Numbered from the stretch's first letter, positions 1 to 26,965 are shown. The stretch: DNA of 64,000 nucleotides from Diadophis punctatus similis (GCA_023053685.1 JALIGW010000063.1:62001-126000); one strand, 5' to 3'. The notes: generated from the letters alone by a model not told the origin. Program-made: numbers and translations.

Positions 1-265
1 GTCAGTATTAAAGTCTTGAATGTAAGATTGAACAGGGTGAGGAAAATAATGTGGACTTTTTTCAGGTTTACTTTCTGTCCCATCTTTGGATTTGAGTCTC
101 TTCCACAAGATATTATAAGAGAAAAGAGAAAAGCCATGGAAATCAAAATGATTCAAGAAATTAGTCAGATGTTGCAATATAGAGTAAGTTAAAGAAGAAG
201 GAAAGAAGAAGAATGTTAGAACTACAAATGGAGGGAATGAAACTCCATCACATTGAATGACTTAC

Positions 266-477
266 CAGTTATTCTGACTATAAGGAGCTACATTGAAAGG
301 AAATGTTCTCTTGATTATTTCTGTCCAAGAGGTGATTATACTAATGAGATGGTCTCCTGGCTTGTAAAAGCTCCTTTGTCTCTTTCCATTGTGGTGCTCC
401 AAATTCAGAGGGCACCTCATTCCATGACTCCCAGAGACCGGCTGTGGCACCAGCAGCATTAGAAGTAGGAGATCCAT
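266..477 (-). CDS. V2R-1 exon 1 (partial gene, continues off left edge)
   Basis: First coding exon of a type 2 vomeronasal receptor. It starts at ATG (477-475), encodes a hydrophobic signal peptide (MDLLLLMLLVPQPVSG), then the start of the extracellular domain with MRCPL and the FYKPGDHLIS block that is typical of V2R exon 1. It ends in phase 2 at a GTAAGT donor (265-260). Length is 212 nt, against 218 nt in V2R-2. The remaining five exons must lie left of base 1 because the gene is on the minus strand. Seen: start, signal peptide, donor, and strong similarity to exon 1 of V2R-2 at 9166. Inferred: whether the whole gene is functional cannot be judged from one exon. Confidence 0.85.
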
Positions 478-1040
478 AAATCATAGGGCTGAATCAGTCC
501 TCTTCCTGTTTCTAAACAAGAGCAACAAAAAGAAAAGAAGGCAAAAAGGACACTTTCACAAGAAAGAAGCATCAGTGGCTTTCCTGATTCAGACAGAGAC
601 AAACTGAGTTTTTCCTGGAAAGGAGAGAAAGGTTCATTCAAGAGAATATCCCCTGCCTGTTCCAAAACTTGTGCCACACGGAAGGCATTTATTCATTTCA
701 GATGCAAGATCCTTTGCATATTGCTCCAGTCTGAAGTTTACATCAAAGGCAGTCACTGGAGAAGTAGCATAACAGGTCTCAAAGAACGTGATGAAGATAA
801 TTACAGTGAGAAGCAACTTCACTCAGGATCCTGATGTCCTTCTGGGGTTCCATGTGCACAGGTGTAGCTGGAAAAAAGCATGGTTTTGGAAAACCAGAGA
901 CATACCACTGGGGCATTCTTCTGTAGTGGTTGTGGTCCTTCTTGTCAGGGCATGTCCCAGAAGTGATGCTGGAGAAAGATATTCAACATCAAGGAAATTG
1001 ATGTTTGGCATCACTTTATCATGATCTCTTATCTCCAGAT
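478..1040 (-). promoter_or_regulatory. 5' flank of V2R-1, homologous to the V2R-2 5' flank
   Basis: Read on the minus strand, this flank matches the plus-strand flank of V2R-2 (about 8590-9165). A clear anchor is GAAGTTGCTTCTCACTGTAA, present at 820-801 (minus) and 8811-8830 (plus), at almost the same distance from the ATG (343 versus 355 nt). Short open frames here look non-coding. A 5' untranslated exon is possible, since TTGTTTAG followed by AAACAGGAAG just upstream of the ATG looks like an acceptor in both copies. Confidence 0.5.
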
Positions 1041-1580
1041 ACTCTGGGGAAGCTCACCCAGGGCTATTGGGTTTGGTGCAACATTAGGTTCTTGACACTT
1101 AGACACTAGTTCTGCCTGTCTTCTATGGCCAAGCAAGCAATCAGTACCTTTAAACCTAATGTCTATCTAATGTTAAGAGTAGAGCACTGTGGGATCTTGT
1201 TTTCTATTAAATCTTTAATGTGTAAATACATGTATTTACACATTAAATACAAATCTCTATTAAATATACAATTTATATAACTCTAAATTGGATCTGATTT
1301 TAAAATTATTTGTGCCTGTAGTGAAATTAGATTTCCCTCTTTTTTGAAATATCGATTTTTCCATAAAAGCTATGAGATAGGAAAGTGACAGCCTATGGAC
1401 TATATAGTTTATTAACTATATTCTTGAGTAAATAGGGAGACAGTTACAGAGTAGACAGAAGATTTAATTTGTTTTTACTTTGTACTCAGTCTCAGTGTTG
1501 TCTTTCCTTATTCATTGAAAAAATTGAAATCTTTATATTTTAATGTTTCTTAATTTATTGAATAAACAATAGTCTGACAG
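1041..1580. other. AT-rich intergenic DNA, nothing recognised
   Basis: No open frame, splice-like exon or repeat family could be recognised here; it is AT-rich single-copy-looking sequence between the V2R-1 flank and repeat-derived DNA. Confidence 0.4.
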
Positions 1581-1724
1581 ATCTGCAGCCAAGATGGTGG
1601 CGGTGCCCACAGTGTGTTGGATGGAGTGACCTGATTTCTTGCCATACCTACCCAGAAACCTTTTCGGGGGGGTCTGGTGGTCTCCTTTCATTTTCAGTGG
1701 CTGTGTTTGGTGAGGGGGGCCACT

Positions 1725-2220
1725 TTGTTTTTTTTTTAAATAAATAATCTTTATTAATTATTTAAAAAAACTAACAAACATACAAACAAACATAAAAACA
1801 TGTGTAAACATATGTATATACAAATAAAGTATCAAATATCTTTGAAAATAGAAAACATTGATCATAGATGTCAACCATCCCGTCGACACTATCCTTTTAC
1901 AGCCTAGTGATACAAAAACATGTTTATTCTATATAGTTATAGTTTACATCATTATCTTCCTTATATCTTCCAATATTTTCCTTATTCTTTTCTATTATTA
2001 TATTATATTCAGTCTATTATCATTACGATAAAACAATTTCCCCTTTTTCAACAATGGTTCTTTTGTTCAACTTGATTAATATTTTTAAACCTTGTAAAAT
2101 TTTATATATTCCCATAATTTTTTCCGGTCTATGCGAAAAAGTAGACATTTGTTGTTGTTTATACTGTCTTAGTTTATGACATATAGTTATAGCAGGTTTT
2201 GATATTTATTTTCATTAAGC
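1725..2220 (-). repeat. Probable LINE 3' end (L1-like, AT-rich), minus strand
   Basis: A poly-T run followed by AAATAAATAATCTTTATT and a long AT-rich stretch resembles the reversed 3'UTR and poly(A) tail of an L1-like element; the arrangement resembles the insertion at 35284-35449. No ORF remains, so the family is an inference. Confidence 0.35.
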
Positions 2221-2221
2221 C

Positions 2222-2426
2222 AATTATACCGCTTTTACAGCCCTCTTTAAGCATTTACAGAGTCAGCATATTGCTCCCAACAATTTGGGTCTTCATTTAC
2301 CTTCCTCAGAAGGGTGGAAGGCTGAGACAACCTTGAGCCTGGTGAGATTCGAACTGCAGGCAGCTGGCAATCAGCAGAATTAGCCTGCAGTACTGCACTC
2401 TAACCACTGAGGCATTGCAACTCTTT
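2222..2426 (-). repeat. tRNA-derived SINE, copy 1
   Basis: Reverse-oriented copy of the tRNA-headed SINE seen best at 45250-45488. The B-box-like GAGATTCGAACTGC (reverse strand of a pol III box B) and the diagnostic block around AGGGTGGAAGGCTGAG are visible, followed by the 3' part reading TATACCGCTTTTACAGCCC. Confidence 0.75.
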
Positions 2427-2788
2427 ATCCACACTATTTCTTCTAAAGTCCAACTTCATTGCAACTTCCTCCTTTTTATCTATTTTTACTTTGTGTTTCC
2501 TATTTTCCTTCTGCCAAAGTCTTAGATTTTCCTTCATTTTTACAATATTCTTTCATTTTTTCCTACTCTGGGTTGCATCTGATCAGAGTTTCCTAAAAGA
2601 GAGAAGATTTCCCCTTTAATTCCTCAAGTTCTGAGGGAAGACAAAAGCCTAAGGTGACCAGATTTTAACATTGGTAAAGAGGGACACCATTGACCGGGGT
2701 GGGTGGGTTCCTGATTTTAAAAAAAAAAATTTTTGGGGTCGTTTTTGTATGCCTCCCCACTCCCGTAGGATTCAGGGCGGCCATACAA

Positions 2789-3174
<386 letters not shown>

Positions 3175-3419
3175 TATGTGTGTGTTTACTAATCCCCTTT
3201 CTGTTCCTCCTGGCTCTAGTCTGTCTCACTTGAATGTTACACCTCTTTCATAGTGTTCCTAGCTCCATTCCTCCTTTCCTTCTCCATCATCTCTGCCCTT
3301 TCTCCGCACTTCTCATCCATTCGCTCTTCTTGCTTCTCCCATCATGCCAGATGGTCTCCTAAGACTAAGGGCCCTGAGAATTAAAAGAGTTACAGGGCAA
3401 CCTGAACACCGCTCCTGAG

Positions 3420-3800
3420 CAGGAAGTTCGAAATAGCGGAGCTTTCCTGGCAAGCCTCGCTGTCCACAGAACCAGCAGGGGGGGAGTGGGGCGGGGGGAG
3501 GCACGGCAGGTGCGGCCGCTAACGAAAGTAGCTCTTTCGCCTCGCAGGGATCAGGAGGCTGAAATACCGCAGGGGCGTCGAGTGGATCCCGCCTCGGGGA
3601 CCGATTCTTGGGCGCTTGAAGGCGGCAGCCGGCGGAGGGCAGGGCAGGCAGGCAGTAGGGCAGGCGCCCCCGAAGCCCCAGGTGAGCCTTTCCTCCGCGC
3701 GTCCTTCGTTCTGAAAGGCAATCCTAGAGAGGAGCTCGGCGATGACCTCGTTGAAGAACCGCAACTTCCCCGTCACTCAAAGACACCTACGCTGCCTCTA
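3420..3800. promoter_or_regulatory. GC/CpG-rich island of unknown origin
   Basis: In an otherwise AT-rich V2R region this stretch is rich in G, C and CpG (for example GCGGCCGC at 3512). It contains a consensus donor CAG/GTGAGC around 3681 on the plus strand and a CCAAT-type box around 3823-3828. Open frames exist on both strands (3486-3833 plus; 3519-3776 minus) but neither resembles a protein I know. It may be an orphan promoter with first exon, or the 5'UTR of a retroelement. Confidence 0.35.
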
Positions 3801-4009
3801 AAAGGGACAGAGTGCTTTTCATTGGCCGTTTAGGGTTGCTAAAGAAACACGCTTTGCTGAAGAGAAGGGAAACGCGCGAGCTCCCGGGAGTTCTTTCATC
3901 TGCTGATTGGAGACGCTGGAGGCCGCCTCTGAGTTTATATTGCTATCTTCTGGGCAAGCTTTTGCCTGAGGCTGAAGGCAGGTTAACTGAATTGTATAGC
4001 CTCAAACTA

Positions 4010-4139
4010 AGGTGACCAGACGTCCCGCTGTTTCGGCATTGTTTCCAAAAAAGCGTGACTTTTTGGAAACAATGCGGGACGCAGGACACATGCTTGAAAA
4101 GCGTGTCTGTCCCGCCAAAAGCGGGATGTCTGGTCACCT
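4010..4139. mobile_element. Palindromic MITE with TA duplication (Tc1/mariner-like)
   Basis: A 130-bp element whose ends are inverted copies: AGGTGACCAGACGTCCCGC on the left and GCGGGATGTCTGGTCACCT on the right, flanked by TA on both sides (4008-4009 and 4140-4141). A second internal inverted repeat (AAAAAGCG..TTTTTGG region) means almost the whole element can fold. It is non-coding. A related but degraded end, AAGGTGACCAGA, lies near 2652. Confidence 0.75.
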
Positions 4140-5100
4140 TACAAAAGCCCCACCTCTCTCTCTCCCTAGTGGCTGCCCCTGTTCCTGGCCTGCCCCTGTT
4201 GTCATGGCAACCCAGCAGCAGCCAATCAAACAGGAGGGGAAGAGACAATGGTTGCTGAGAAACTCAGCCACCAATCAGCCTCACGGAGGAGAGGTTGAAG
4301 AAACAAAGACAAAGTGGGGGAGGGAGAGTTCCGAATAAGTTTAAAATTAAAAGGTTTTAGTGTGATGAGAAAGAGAAAAAAAACTTCCCTGAAATGCAGA
4401 GGGAGGTGAGGCTGAAGTCCTGGAAGGGTCCCTCCCCCACCTTAAAATGGCTGCCCTGAAGAGATTCTCCTCCAGTGGAGGCCCTTTGGCAAGTGGGAGC
4501 ATCGGCTGCCCAGGAGAGCCCGACTGGAGGATCTTCAGGGGCCACGAGGGACCCCCAGGATGCCCCTTTCTTAAAGCCTCAGAGGGTCCCTCCAGGGAGA
4601 CCCTCCCCTCCCCTTCACCTCCTGAGCAATGCCGGATCCCCCTTTGGAGAGAAAGGCCCTGCATGGCTTCCCCCAGACAGGAGCCTTTCCTGGAAACACA
4701 AAAGACAAACTGAACCTTCACAAACTCCCATTGGCTGCTTTTTCTTAAAATGCAACTCCAAAGCCCATAAACCACATTAGTGTCTTTCCAGAATGAGGGG
4801 TGAAGGGTTCTCACAGATCCCCACCTCCTTCCTGGGACTTTTCTATGGGCAACATGACAAGTCTGGGCTTTGCTTTATCCCCCTCAGTGCCCTAACTGAG
4901 GAAGAAGGTGGCAGTGGAGCATGGGTCTCCCTTCCCTCCCTTTCTTCCTTACATGGGGTGAAAGGCATTCTTTATTTCTCTAATGTTGCTTTATCTCTCT
5001 CTCTCTCTCATTCTCTGTGTGCAAGTGTGACATTATTTTTAACTATGCAAATTCCTGATGACTAGTTTTTGACATAGGTTGATTTTGTCCTTGTGGACTG
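4140..5100. other. Unassigned moderately GC-rich intergenic DNA
   Basis: Contains CCAAT-type boxes (about 4220 and 4271) and an X-box-like GTTGTCATGGCAAC near 4198, then about 700 bp with overlapping open frames on both strands that lack any recognisable motif. No gene is supported. Confidence 0.3.
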
Positions 5101-5101
5101 G

Positions 5102-5480
5102 TAGTCCATGAGTTCTGACCACAATTGAGCCCAAAATTTATGTTGTTAAGTAAAACATTTGTTAAGAGAGTTTGTCCCATTTTATGACTTTTCTTGTCAC
5201 ATTTGGTAAGTGAATCACTGCAGTTGTCAAATTAGTAACACCGTTGTTAAGTGAATCTGGTTTCCCCATTGACCTTGTTCGTCAGAAGGTCGCAAAAGGG
5301 GATCACATGATTCCAGGACCATCATAAATGTGAGTCAGTTATCAAGCATCCATATGTAAATCACGTGACCACGGGGATGCTACAACAGTCATAAGTGTGA
5401 AAAATGGGCATAAGTCACTTTTTTCAGTGCCGTTGTAACTATGAATGGTCACTAAGCGAATGGTTGTAAGTCGAGGACTA
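5102..5480. mobile_element. Inverted-repeat MITE-like element
   Basis: The right end GGTTGTAAGTCGAGGACTA (5462-5480) pairs with a degraded inverted copy on the left (TAGTCCATGAGTTCTGACC, about 5103-5121). The interior has several short inverted blocks such as TTAAGTGAATC and CATAAGTG and no coding capacity. This looks like an old non-autonomous DNA transposon; no clean target duplication is visible. Confidence 0.55.
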
Positions 5481-5484
5481 CTTA

Positions 5485-6887
5485 TGTTGCATCAACCTTT
5501 TGTGGTGGAGCCCTTCAGCATTAACTGTCAAAATAAAGTAAATTTTGGCTCTAACTCAGTAGGAATCAATTTCAGCTCTATGGCATGTTCAGGCATTAAA
5601 TAGTCCCCAGGGTTTTCTCTTTAACCTCCATGCCAACAAATATCCGATTTCTTTTTCTTCAGCCACAGGTGCCGTGTATTCCCTCTGGGGCCAATTTCAG
5701 GCATGGAGCTTTCAACCCTCTCAATTCTTGATGACCAATTTAATTCTATCTCTACCCTATCATTTTGAACCAGATGGGGATTGTTTCCCTTCTATTTCTC
5801 TCCAGAGAAATGCCCAGCAAACTCTGAGTCCAAGAACTAGTTGAATTAGCCAGGGATCTCTCGTGAGAAGGAGAATTATTATTCTCAAAGTTTCAGCTCT
5901 GCTCTTTGGCCGAATCCTCCAGGGGAGACTTTGGGCAGAGACAGATGGAGTCAGCTGCAGTTCACTTCCCACACTGACCCGGAAGGCCCTAAATAGAAAT
6001 CTTTCCTGGTGGAGAACTTGGCTTTAGGCAAAAAGTGTCACTGGATGATTTTAGACTTTGGACTACCCTCCCCACAAAAAAACAGGGCTCTCTTCCTTTA
6101 CATCCAACTGTTTTAACCAGGATAAAATAAGAGTAGAATGAAAATGCAGCCATGTTTCTGCCTGCCCACCACCACCAAGAGAGCCCCCTTTGCTATCTCC
6201 TTTCCCCAAATTTCAGCTGTTTCTTTGGGTGGTGCAAACTTCTCCTTCTGCCCCCACCAAGCCCTCTTTATGGTACAGAAGTGTTGGAGGTCCTGCAGCT
6301 TTCCAGATTTGGTTTGGTGACCTTTCATCCTTCAATCTTGCCCCAGTGGGATCTTTCCTTGCTTCGGCCTGATCCCCATTGCTTCCTGGAAGGGGCCACC
6401 ATTTTCAATACTCTGACAAGTCCTTGTAGGAATTTTGGAGCCTTCCACCCTGATCATCAGGCTGTTGGGAGACTGCAAACCTCTCCTGGCTCTTGCTAGG
6501 CTTGGGAAACCAGGCACTGACTGCTGAGGTGGCAGCTTCAGATGAGCTTCCTAAAAACTTTCCTTTCCTCCTTGGCCCCTCTTCCTCCGCCCCAAAACTC
6601 AAATTTCTTCAATAAAGAACACAAAATATTGGGAGAGACAAACTTGTTCATCTTTCAACTCCATCCTCCAGAAAAAAATTAGGTACTGAAATGAAACTCT
6701 CCACCTCAAAATTTTGAAAACATTACATTTTATAGTTCACTGGCTCGACACCCCCATGCCCCTCCTACATTGGATACAGTCACCGATCACAGCTAATCCG
6801 TAATGCCTTAGAGACAACAGCATCTCTGACATGTTCTTCAATATCTTCCCATTATTGCCCATAAAATATTTTGCAAGCATAACTCTT
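5485..6887. other. Intergenic DNA without recognised features
   Basis: Overlapping short open frames occur on both strands (for example 6113-6602) but none has a recognisable domain, signal peptide or splice context. Confidence 0.35.
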
Positions 6888-7238
6888 TGTTAGAATATTC
6901 ATGACTGGGAGAGTCATGTTAACAAGGTTAGCCAATGAACAGGCATAGCAACTGAGTCAGCCAATAGCTGCTAACCACTTCTGAGTCTGTACAGAGAATC
7001 AAAACTGAAAACTTAAGCTTAAGGCTGGGCGTGACTCAGTCTGCACTCTCCACTCTGCTCTCTGCTCTCTGTACCGCTTGGCTGCTCTGCTGAAATGAAA
7101 CTAACTCCTGCTTGTGTTTACTTTAAGAAATAGTCTAATTGTGGTATTGTATATATATTACAATGTTTATAAAGAAGTTAATGAATCCAGCTGAATCAGT
7201 CATCTGTGTGTGCTTCTGGTTTTGATTTTTATGCAACA
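6888..7238 (+). repeat. Ty1/copia 5' LTR
   Basis: A 351-bp segment beginning TGTTAGAATA and ending ATGCAACA, so the ends form the TGTT..AACA inverted pair expected of an LTR. A CCAAT-type box (AGCCAATGAAC, AGCCAATAGC) and pyrimidine-rich CTCTGCTCTC stretches lie inside. It is followed ten bases later by a primer-binding site and a copia-type gag. No matching 3' LTR is in the window. Confidence 0.75.
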
Positions 7239-7248
7239 GACTCAGATA

Positions 7249-7260
7249 GGTTATGGGCCC
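7249..7260 (+). promoter_or_regulatory. Copia primer-binding site (half initiator tRNA-Met)
   Basis: GGTTATGGGCCC is complementary to the anticodon arm of initiator tRNA-Met (CTGGGCCCATAACC), the internal half-tRNA primer known for Drosophila copia. Its position just behind the LTR and ahead of gag supports the assignment. Confidence 0.75.
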
Positions 7261-7343
7261 AAAGCACACAGAAAGACTGCATTGTAAATTAAGCTGAAGA
7301 GACTACCTGTGTTTAGAAAGAGAAACAAGGCAGAGATTGCAGG

Positions 7344-7806
7344 ATGGCTGCTGTTGAATTTAAGGAATGCTCTGTGCCTCGTTTGGGGCAGAAGAACTAT
7401 ATTATTTGGGCTGAAAAGATAGAACGTTTCCTGAAGGCTAAGGAGCTGTAGGATTTGGGAATTAATCAACCACAGGGAGTTTTAGCAGCTGCAGAGCAAA
7501 GAAAACTTGACAAAGTAATGGCTTATATCATTTTAAGTTTAGAAGACGAACAGTTTATCAATGTAGCCGATTTAAAGACTGCAAATGAGGTCTGGCTGAA
7601 ATTAAGAATTGTGCCTGTGAGTGTGTCAGCATGCAATATTGTGCAATGATCAATGAATTTATACAGAGCCTGTCTGCAACCAGGTGAATCTGTGGAAAGA
7701 CATTTATTGCAAATGCAAACTTTGTTTGTGGAGTTGGAACAGCGTGGAATGAATATTCCTGAGTCCCAGAAGGTGCTGTTAGTGTTAAACAGCCTTGATG
7801 AAATGT
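7344..7806 (+). pseudogene. Ty1/copia gag, broken
   Basis: From ATG at 7344 the frame reads an N-terminal copia-type Gag with an IIWAEKIERFLKAKEL block, then LDKVMAYIILSLEDEQ and TANEVWLKL, which match the UBN2-type Gag of copia elements. An in-frame TAG at 7449-7451 stands where a Trp would be expected. A frameshift after about 7615 moves the rest (ACLQPGESVERHLLQMQTLF to LLVLNSLDEM) to another frame, ending near 7806. Protease, integrase and RT are absent, so this is a truncated dead copy. Described only as found. Confidence 0.75.
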
Positions 7807-7980
7807 AAGCTCTGATACTCTTCCTTATCTCTAGTACCTTGGCATTAAGGAATGTCCCTTTAGCTGGGCCTCTTTCTAACAGTACTCAAACCAAAGAATA
7901 CCTGTTTCTAGCACCACCATGTTACATATTTGTTCAGCATGTATTTTCTCCAACTATCTTAAAGCAAAATAATGTTTAAC

Positions 7981-8045
7981 AAGTTCAACAGAGTAACAGA
8001 GCTAGAAGGGACCCTGCAGGTCATCCAGTCCAACCCCCTGCCCAA
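7981..8045 (-). repeat. CR1 LINE 3'-end fragment
   Basis: The block AGAAGGGACCCTGCAGGTCA followed by TCCAGTCCAACCCCCTGCC is the characteristic CR1 3'UTR sequence in reverse orientation. Only about 65 bp remain. Confidence 0.6.
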
Positions 8046-8590
8046 GCAGAATTTAATCTTCTACATTTATATAAATTTCTATATACTATTTTATTTTTGA
8101 ATTTTCTTATATCCTACAATCATTCACCCTACTAGGGACACTTCCGCCATGACAGCTTCAGACCTCACAGCAGAGAGTTTACTTAATAAACTAAGACACT
8201 TGAAAATATAGAGGCTCTCAACATCTTACATAAATGTGGAAGAACAATAAAGAGAGTTTCAAGGAAATAAAACAAGAGCTTCTATCCACTGTATAACTTT
8301 CTCCCTATTACCAAATGGTATAATCCACAGGTGGCAAAATTCCCGTCTCTTAAGTCAGCTCTCATTCAAAAATTAATATTTCTAGAACAGATGAGAAATA
8401 AATTTCTCTTCAGGCACAACCAATTTTAAAATCAGTCCAATTTAGGATTGATATATGAAATCTAATAGAAAATAAAATCATAGGCCCCATTCTGAAGACT
8501 AGGCAGGGTTCAAGGTAACTGTTTGCTTTCCTGGTGTCAGAAGACAGGAAGCATTGGAATTAAGTGTTCTCAGTCTAAAGTGTCACCAAA
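8046..8590. other. Intergenic DNA without recognised features
   Basis: AT-rich sequence between the CR1 fragment and the V2R-2 flank; nothing coding or repetitive could be recognised. Confidence 0.35.
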
Positions 8591-9165
8591 TTCTGTAGCT
8601 CCGAATGATCTTCCCCAGAACACACTGGGAGACATGACACCACATAGAAAGACAACAGAAGTCAATTCCCTGAGTATTGAACTTTCTTCCTCTGGCATCA
8701 CTTTCTGGCCATGTCTGTCGTGGGCGTTTCTGTGACTTTTCAGTAACATGCATTTCTCACACCGCTCCTCTCCACCTGGAGCTCTGAAGAAATTCAGAAT
8801 CCCCAGAGGAGAAGTTGCTTCTCACTGTAATTATCACCATCTTTGTCTTTGAGACCTCTTAAGCCACTTCTCCATGGATGGACTTTGATGTAAACATCAG
8901 ACTCCAGCAACATGGAGTAGAACTTGCGTCAGAAAAAGTATAAATACTTCAGGTCCAGTTTTATGTGGCAGAGGTTTAGGGACAGGCAGCGGCTATGTTT
9001 CTCACATCTATGTTTCTCTCCTTTTTAGGAGAAACTCAGTTTCTCTATGACTGAATCAGGAAAACCAGTGGCATTTCCATCTTGTGAGAATTCTTTGAAC
9101 TCTTCAAAGTCTTCTTCTCATTCTTATTTAGAAACAGGAAGGGAATTGATTCAGCCCCACAAATT
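8590..9165 (+). promoter_or_regulatory. V2R-2 5' flank with candidate TATA box
   Basis: Shares long stretches with the inverted flank of V2R-1 (see 478-1040). TATAAATA at 8939-8946 lies about 220 bp before the ATG and could be the core promoter; the matching position in V2R-1 reads AATAAATG, so the motif is not perfectly conserved. A possible acceptor ATTTAG/AAACAGG at about 9130 hints at a 5' untranslated exon. Confidence 0.35.
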
Positions 9166-24689
<15,524 letters not shown>

Positions 24690-25440
24690 GACAGAGTGAT
24701 TTGAGGTCTTAACGTTTTCCAACATCCACATCTAGAAAATGCTCTCCACACATAAGTATTGCTCTCCATACATAAGCCGCTCTTCATAGATAAGTATACA
24801 TATTGCTTGGAATATTTAAAAAGTGTTTATAATATTTTGTCCCCAATCTTATACAGTAAAATTCCCTAATGTCCACGAAATTTTAAGGCAACATGTCTAT
24901 CTAGTACCCTTAGCCTACCTGAGGCCTGAGATGCCATATCCAGGTTTTTTAAACACGACTCTTGTGCAATGGGAGCCTTGTTGATATGCCAAAAATATAT
25001 AGTTGATGGGTGCCTCTAAAAATTCCATTATTTTAAATGTGGTGTTTAGGGACAAAAAAATTTCAATCTCTTCCTGGGGGAGAGTCCAAGACATCTTTCT
25101 TCAGCCATCTTGTCCAGCCTTCCTCTGAAAATTGGTTTTTGGAATTCGAAAAGTTAAACGGTTTATCTACAAAGTGTTTAATAGAAGCAGAAAGGGCCTG
25201 AATATCACTGGATTTTTTCTTCTTCCGAAACACAGGATGGAAATATGACATTAATAGCATGCAGTAGTGTGAGCTGCCTTTTTCACAGAAAAAGAAAATT
25301 ATTATAAAGATGGTAGTTGCAATTTCTCCTCTTGCAGATGAAAACTTGAGCCCAGGAAATGCTTATCTTCTCATTAGTTACGGTCATTCACTTCTTCCTA
25401 CTGACACCTACAACATGGGAAGTATGCTGTGGAATGATAT
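24690..25440. other. 3' flank of V2R-2
   Basis: No clear AATAAA polyadenylation signal follows the stop within 600 bp, and no repeat could be recognised. Confidence 0.3.
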
Positions 25441-25448
25441 GGACATAC

Positions 25449-25705
25449 CTGGGGGATTCTGCAGGTGACCAACATGGTGGCAATCTGAGAGGAGATCTCA
25501 GTCTCAGTCCCAATGAGACAATGAAAAGGTCCTTCTGCCTTCCACAACTGCAGTTAGGAACATTGACCTCCCCAGCTGAGAGCAGGTCCAGCACAGCATC
25601 CCAAGCCGTCCTTAGGTTCAAATAATTGTCATTGAGATTGCAACTCAGATGGACATTGGGATAAGTTGGTTGATCTCAGATGGCCTAAAGAAATGAGAGA
25701 ACTTT
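25449..25705 (-). pseudogene. V2R exon-2 relic (solitary)
   Basis: On the minus strand it reads CNLNDNYLNLRTAWDAVLDL and EVNVPNCSCGRQKD, clearly V2R exon 2, and ends at a good junction RIPQ/GTATGT (25449/25448). The start lies near a TTTCTTTAG acceptor at about 25706. At least two frameshifts are present, one before PNVHLSC and one after FIVSLG, and a TGA occurs near the start. No other exon of this copy is nearby, so it is a remnant of a lost V2R gene between V2R-2 and V2R-3. Confidence 0.75.
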
Positions 25706-26118
25706 CCAATAGTAGGTGGATCCTCTTCTGGAAATGTAGGAGCATCGTGCATTTCTCCTTCCTTTAATCCATATAACCCATTTCGTGGGTTTGAAGAAGA
25801 AATGTTGCTCAGTTCATCTGTGATATCAGGTTGGCTCTGCAGTCCCAGGCTGAAGGCTCAGAGTCTAGCACAAGGGGGACACTGAAAGTCCATTGTTATA
25901 TTGACTGTGAGTGTTGTTCTGTGGATGCCATGCATGGTTTTCTATCAGTTTTGAGTGGTGCTTGTTTGCAAAGCCGGTGGAGGCTGCATAGCATGTGGCT
26001 TGCCAAATTTAGCAGCTGCAGCTTCTAGTTCCCTTGGCTGGATGTCACAGTGGCTTAGTGTTTCTTTCACAGTATCTTTCTAGCTCTTGCATGGTTGACC
26101 TGGAGGTGTCTATTCAGA

Positions 26119-26186
26119 TTTGTTTGTTTGTTTGTTTGTTTGTTTGTTTGTTTGTTTGTTTGTTTGTTTGTTTGTTTGTTTGTTTG
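26119..26186. repeat. (GTTT)n microsatellite
   Basis: About 17 GTTT units immediately before a minus-strand SINE; probably grown from the SINE's 3' tail. Confidence 0.95.
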
Positions 26187-26420
26187 TGAGATTTATATAC
26201 CGCCTCACAGTGCAAGCACTCTCTAAGTGGTTTACACCATTAATCAATGTATATATTTACGTTTCCCCCAACAATCTGGGTCCTCATTTTACCTACCTCG
26301 GAAGGATGGAAGGCTGAGTCAACCCTGAGCTGGTGAGATTTGAACCGCTGAACTCAAATGATCACAGTCAGCTAAAGTAGCCTGCAGTGCTGCTCTCTAA
26401 CCGCTGCGCCACCTCGATTC
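26187..26420 (-). repeat. tRNA-derived SINE, copy 2
   Basis: Reverse-oriented full-length copy: 3' part TTATATACCGCCTCACAG, middle block CGGAAGGATGGAAGGCTGAG, and tRNA-like head with GTGAGATTTGAACCG and CTAACCGCTGCGCCACC. Confidence 0.85.
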
Positions 26421-26649
26421 CAGTATACAATAGAGCAACTGGCAAAGCATAAGGTGACCATCCATTCTGATAACATGTCCTCCCATCTCATTTGGGTCCT
26501 GATAATCTAATAATGAGCTGATTAGAATGTGATCCTTGAAGAGATACTTCTACTTTTGCTAAGCGGCTTCTTTGCCCACCCCAAAATACAAATCACCAGG
26601 TAATTCAAGCAAAGCAGAAATAATTTATTAAAGGGGAGGGAGGGAGGGA

Positions 26650-26965
26650 GTCAAGTCTTTTTATACGGTATAGAAACACATGATACATACATTTGCAATA
26701 TAGCAAGTGATCAAACAATAAAAGACACTAATTACATTTGAGACTTCAACAATGGAAAACCATTGATTCTACAGTAGAGAACATTCACCAAGTGGCAGAT
26801 TTACGGGTTACCATAATCTTTCCCGGCAGGGTTTGCAGGTAACTTAAAACTTGCAAGTGTATTCAGGTGGGTTCGAGTCTATTTATGGGGCACAGAAACA
26901 AATGTTACATGCAGTTTATTTGGCTTATGTAATAAATCAGAAAGCAAGTGATCAAACTATAAAAG
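26650..26965. repeat. Local imperfect duplication
   Basis: Two blocks (about 26655-26723 and 26876-26962) share CTATTTAT/CTTTTTAT.., ACAGAAACAAATG/ATAGAAACACATG and AGCAAGTGATCAAAC, followed by TATAAAAG / AATAAAAG. Possibly two parts of LTR sequence. Confidence 0.4.

Noticed and set aside
634..1024. Short frames with a hydrophobic start in the V2R-1 flank, for example 822-634 minus
   Set aside because: The homologous flank of V2R-2 does not preserve this frame, so it is more likely promoter or untranslated sequence.
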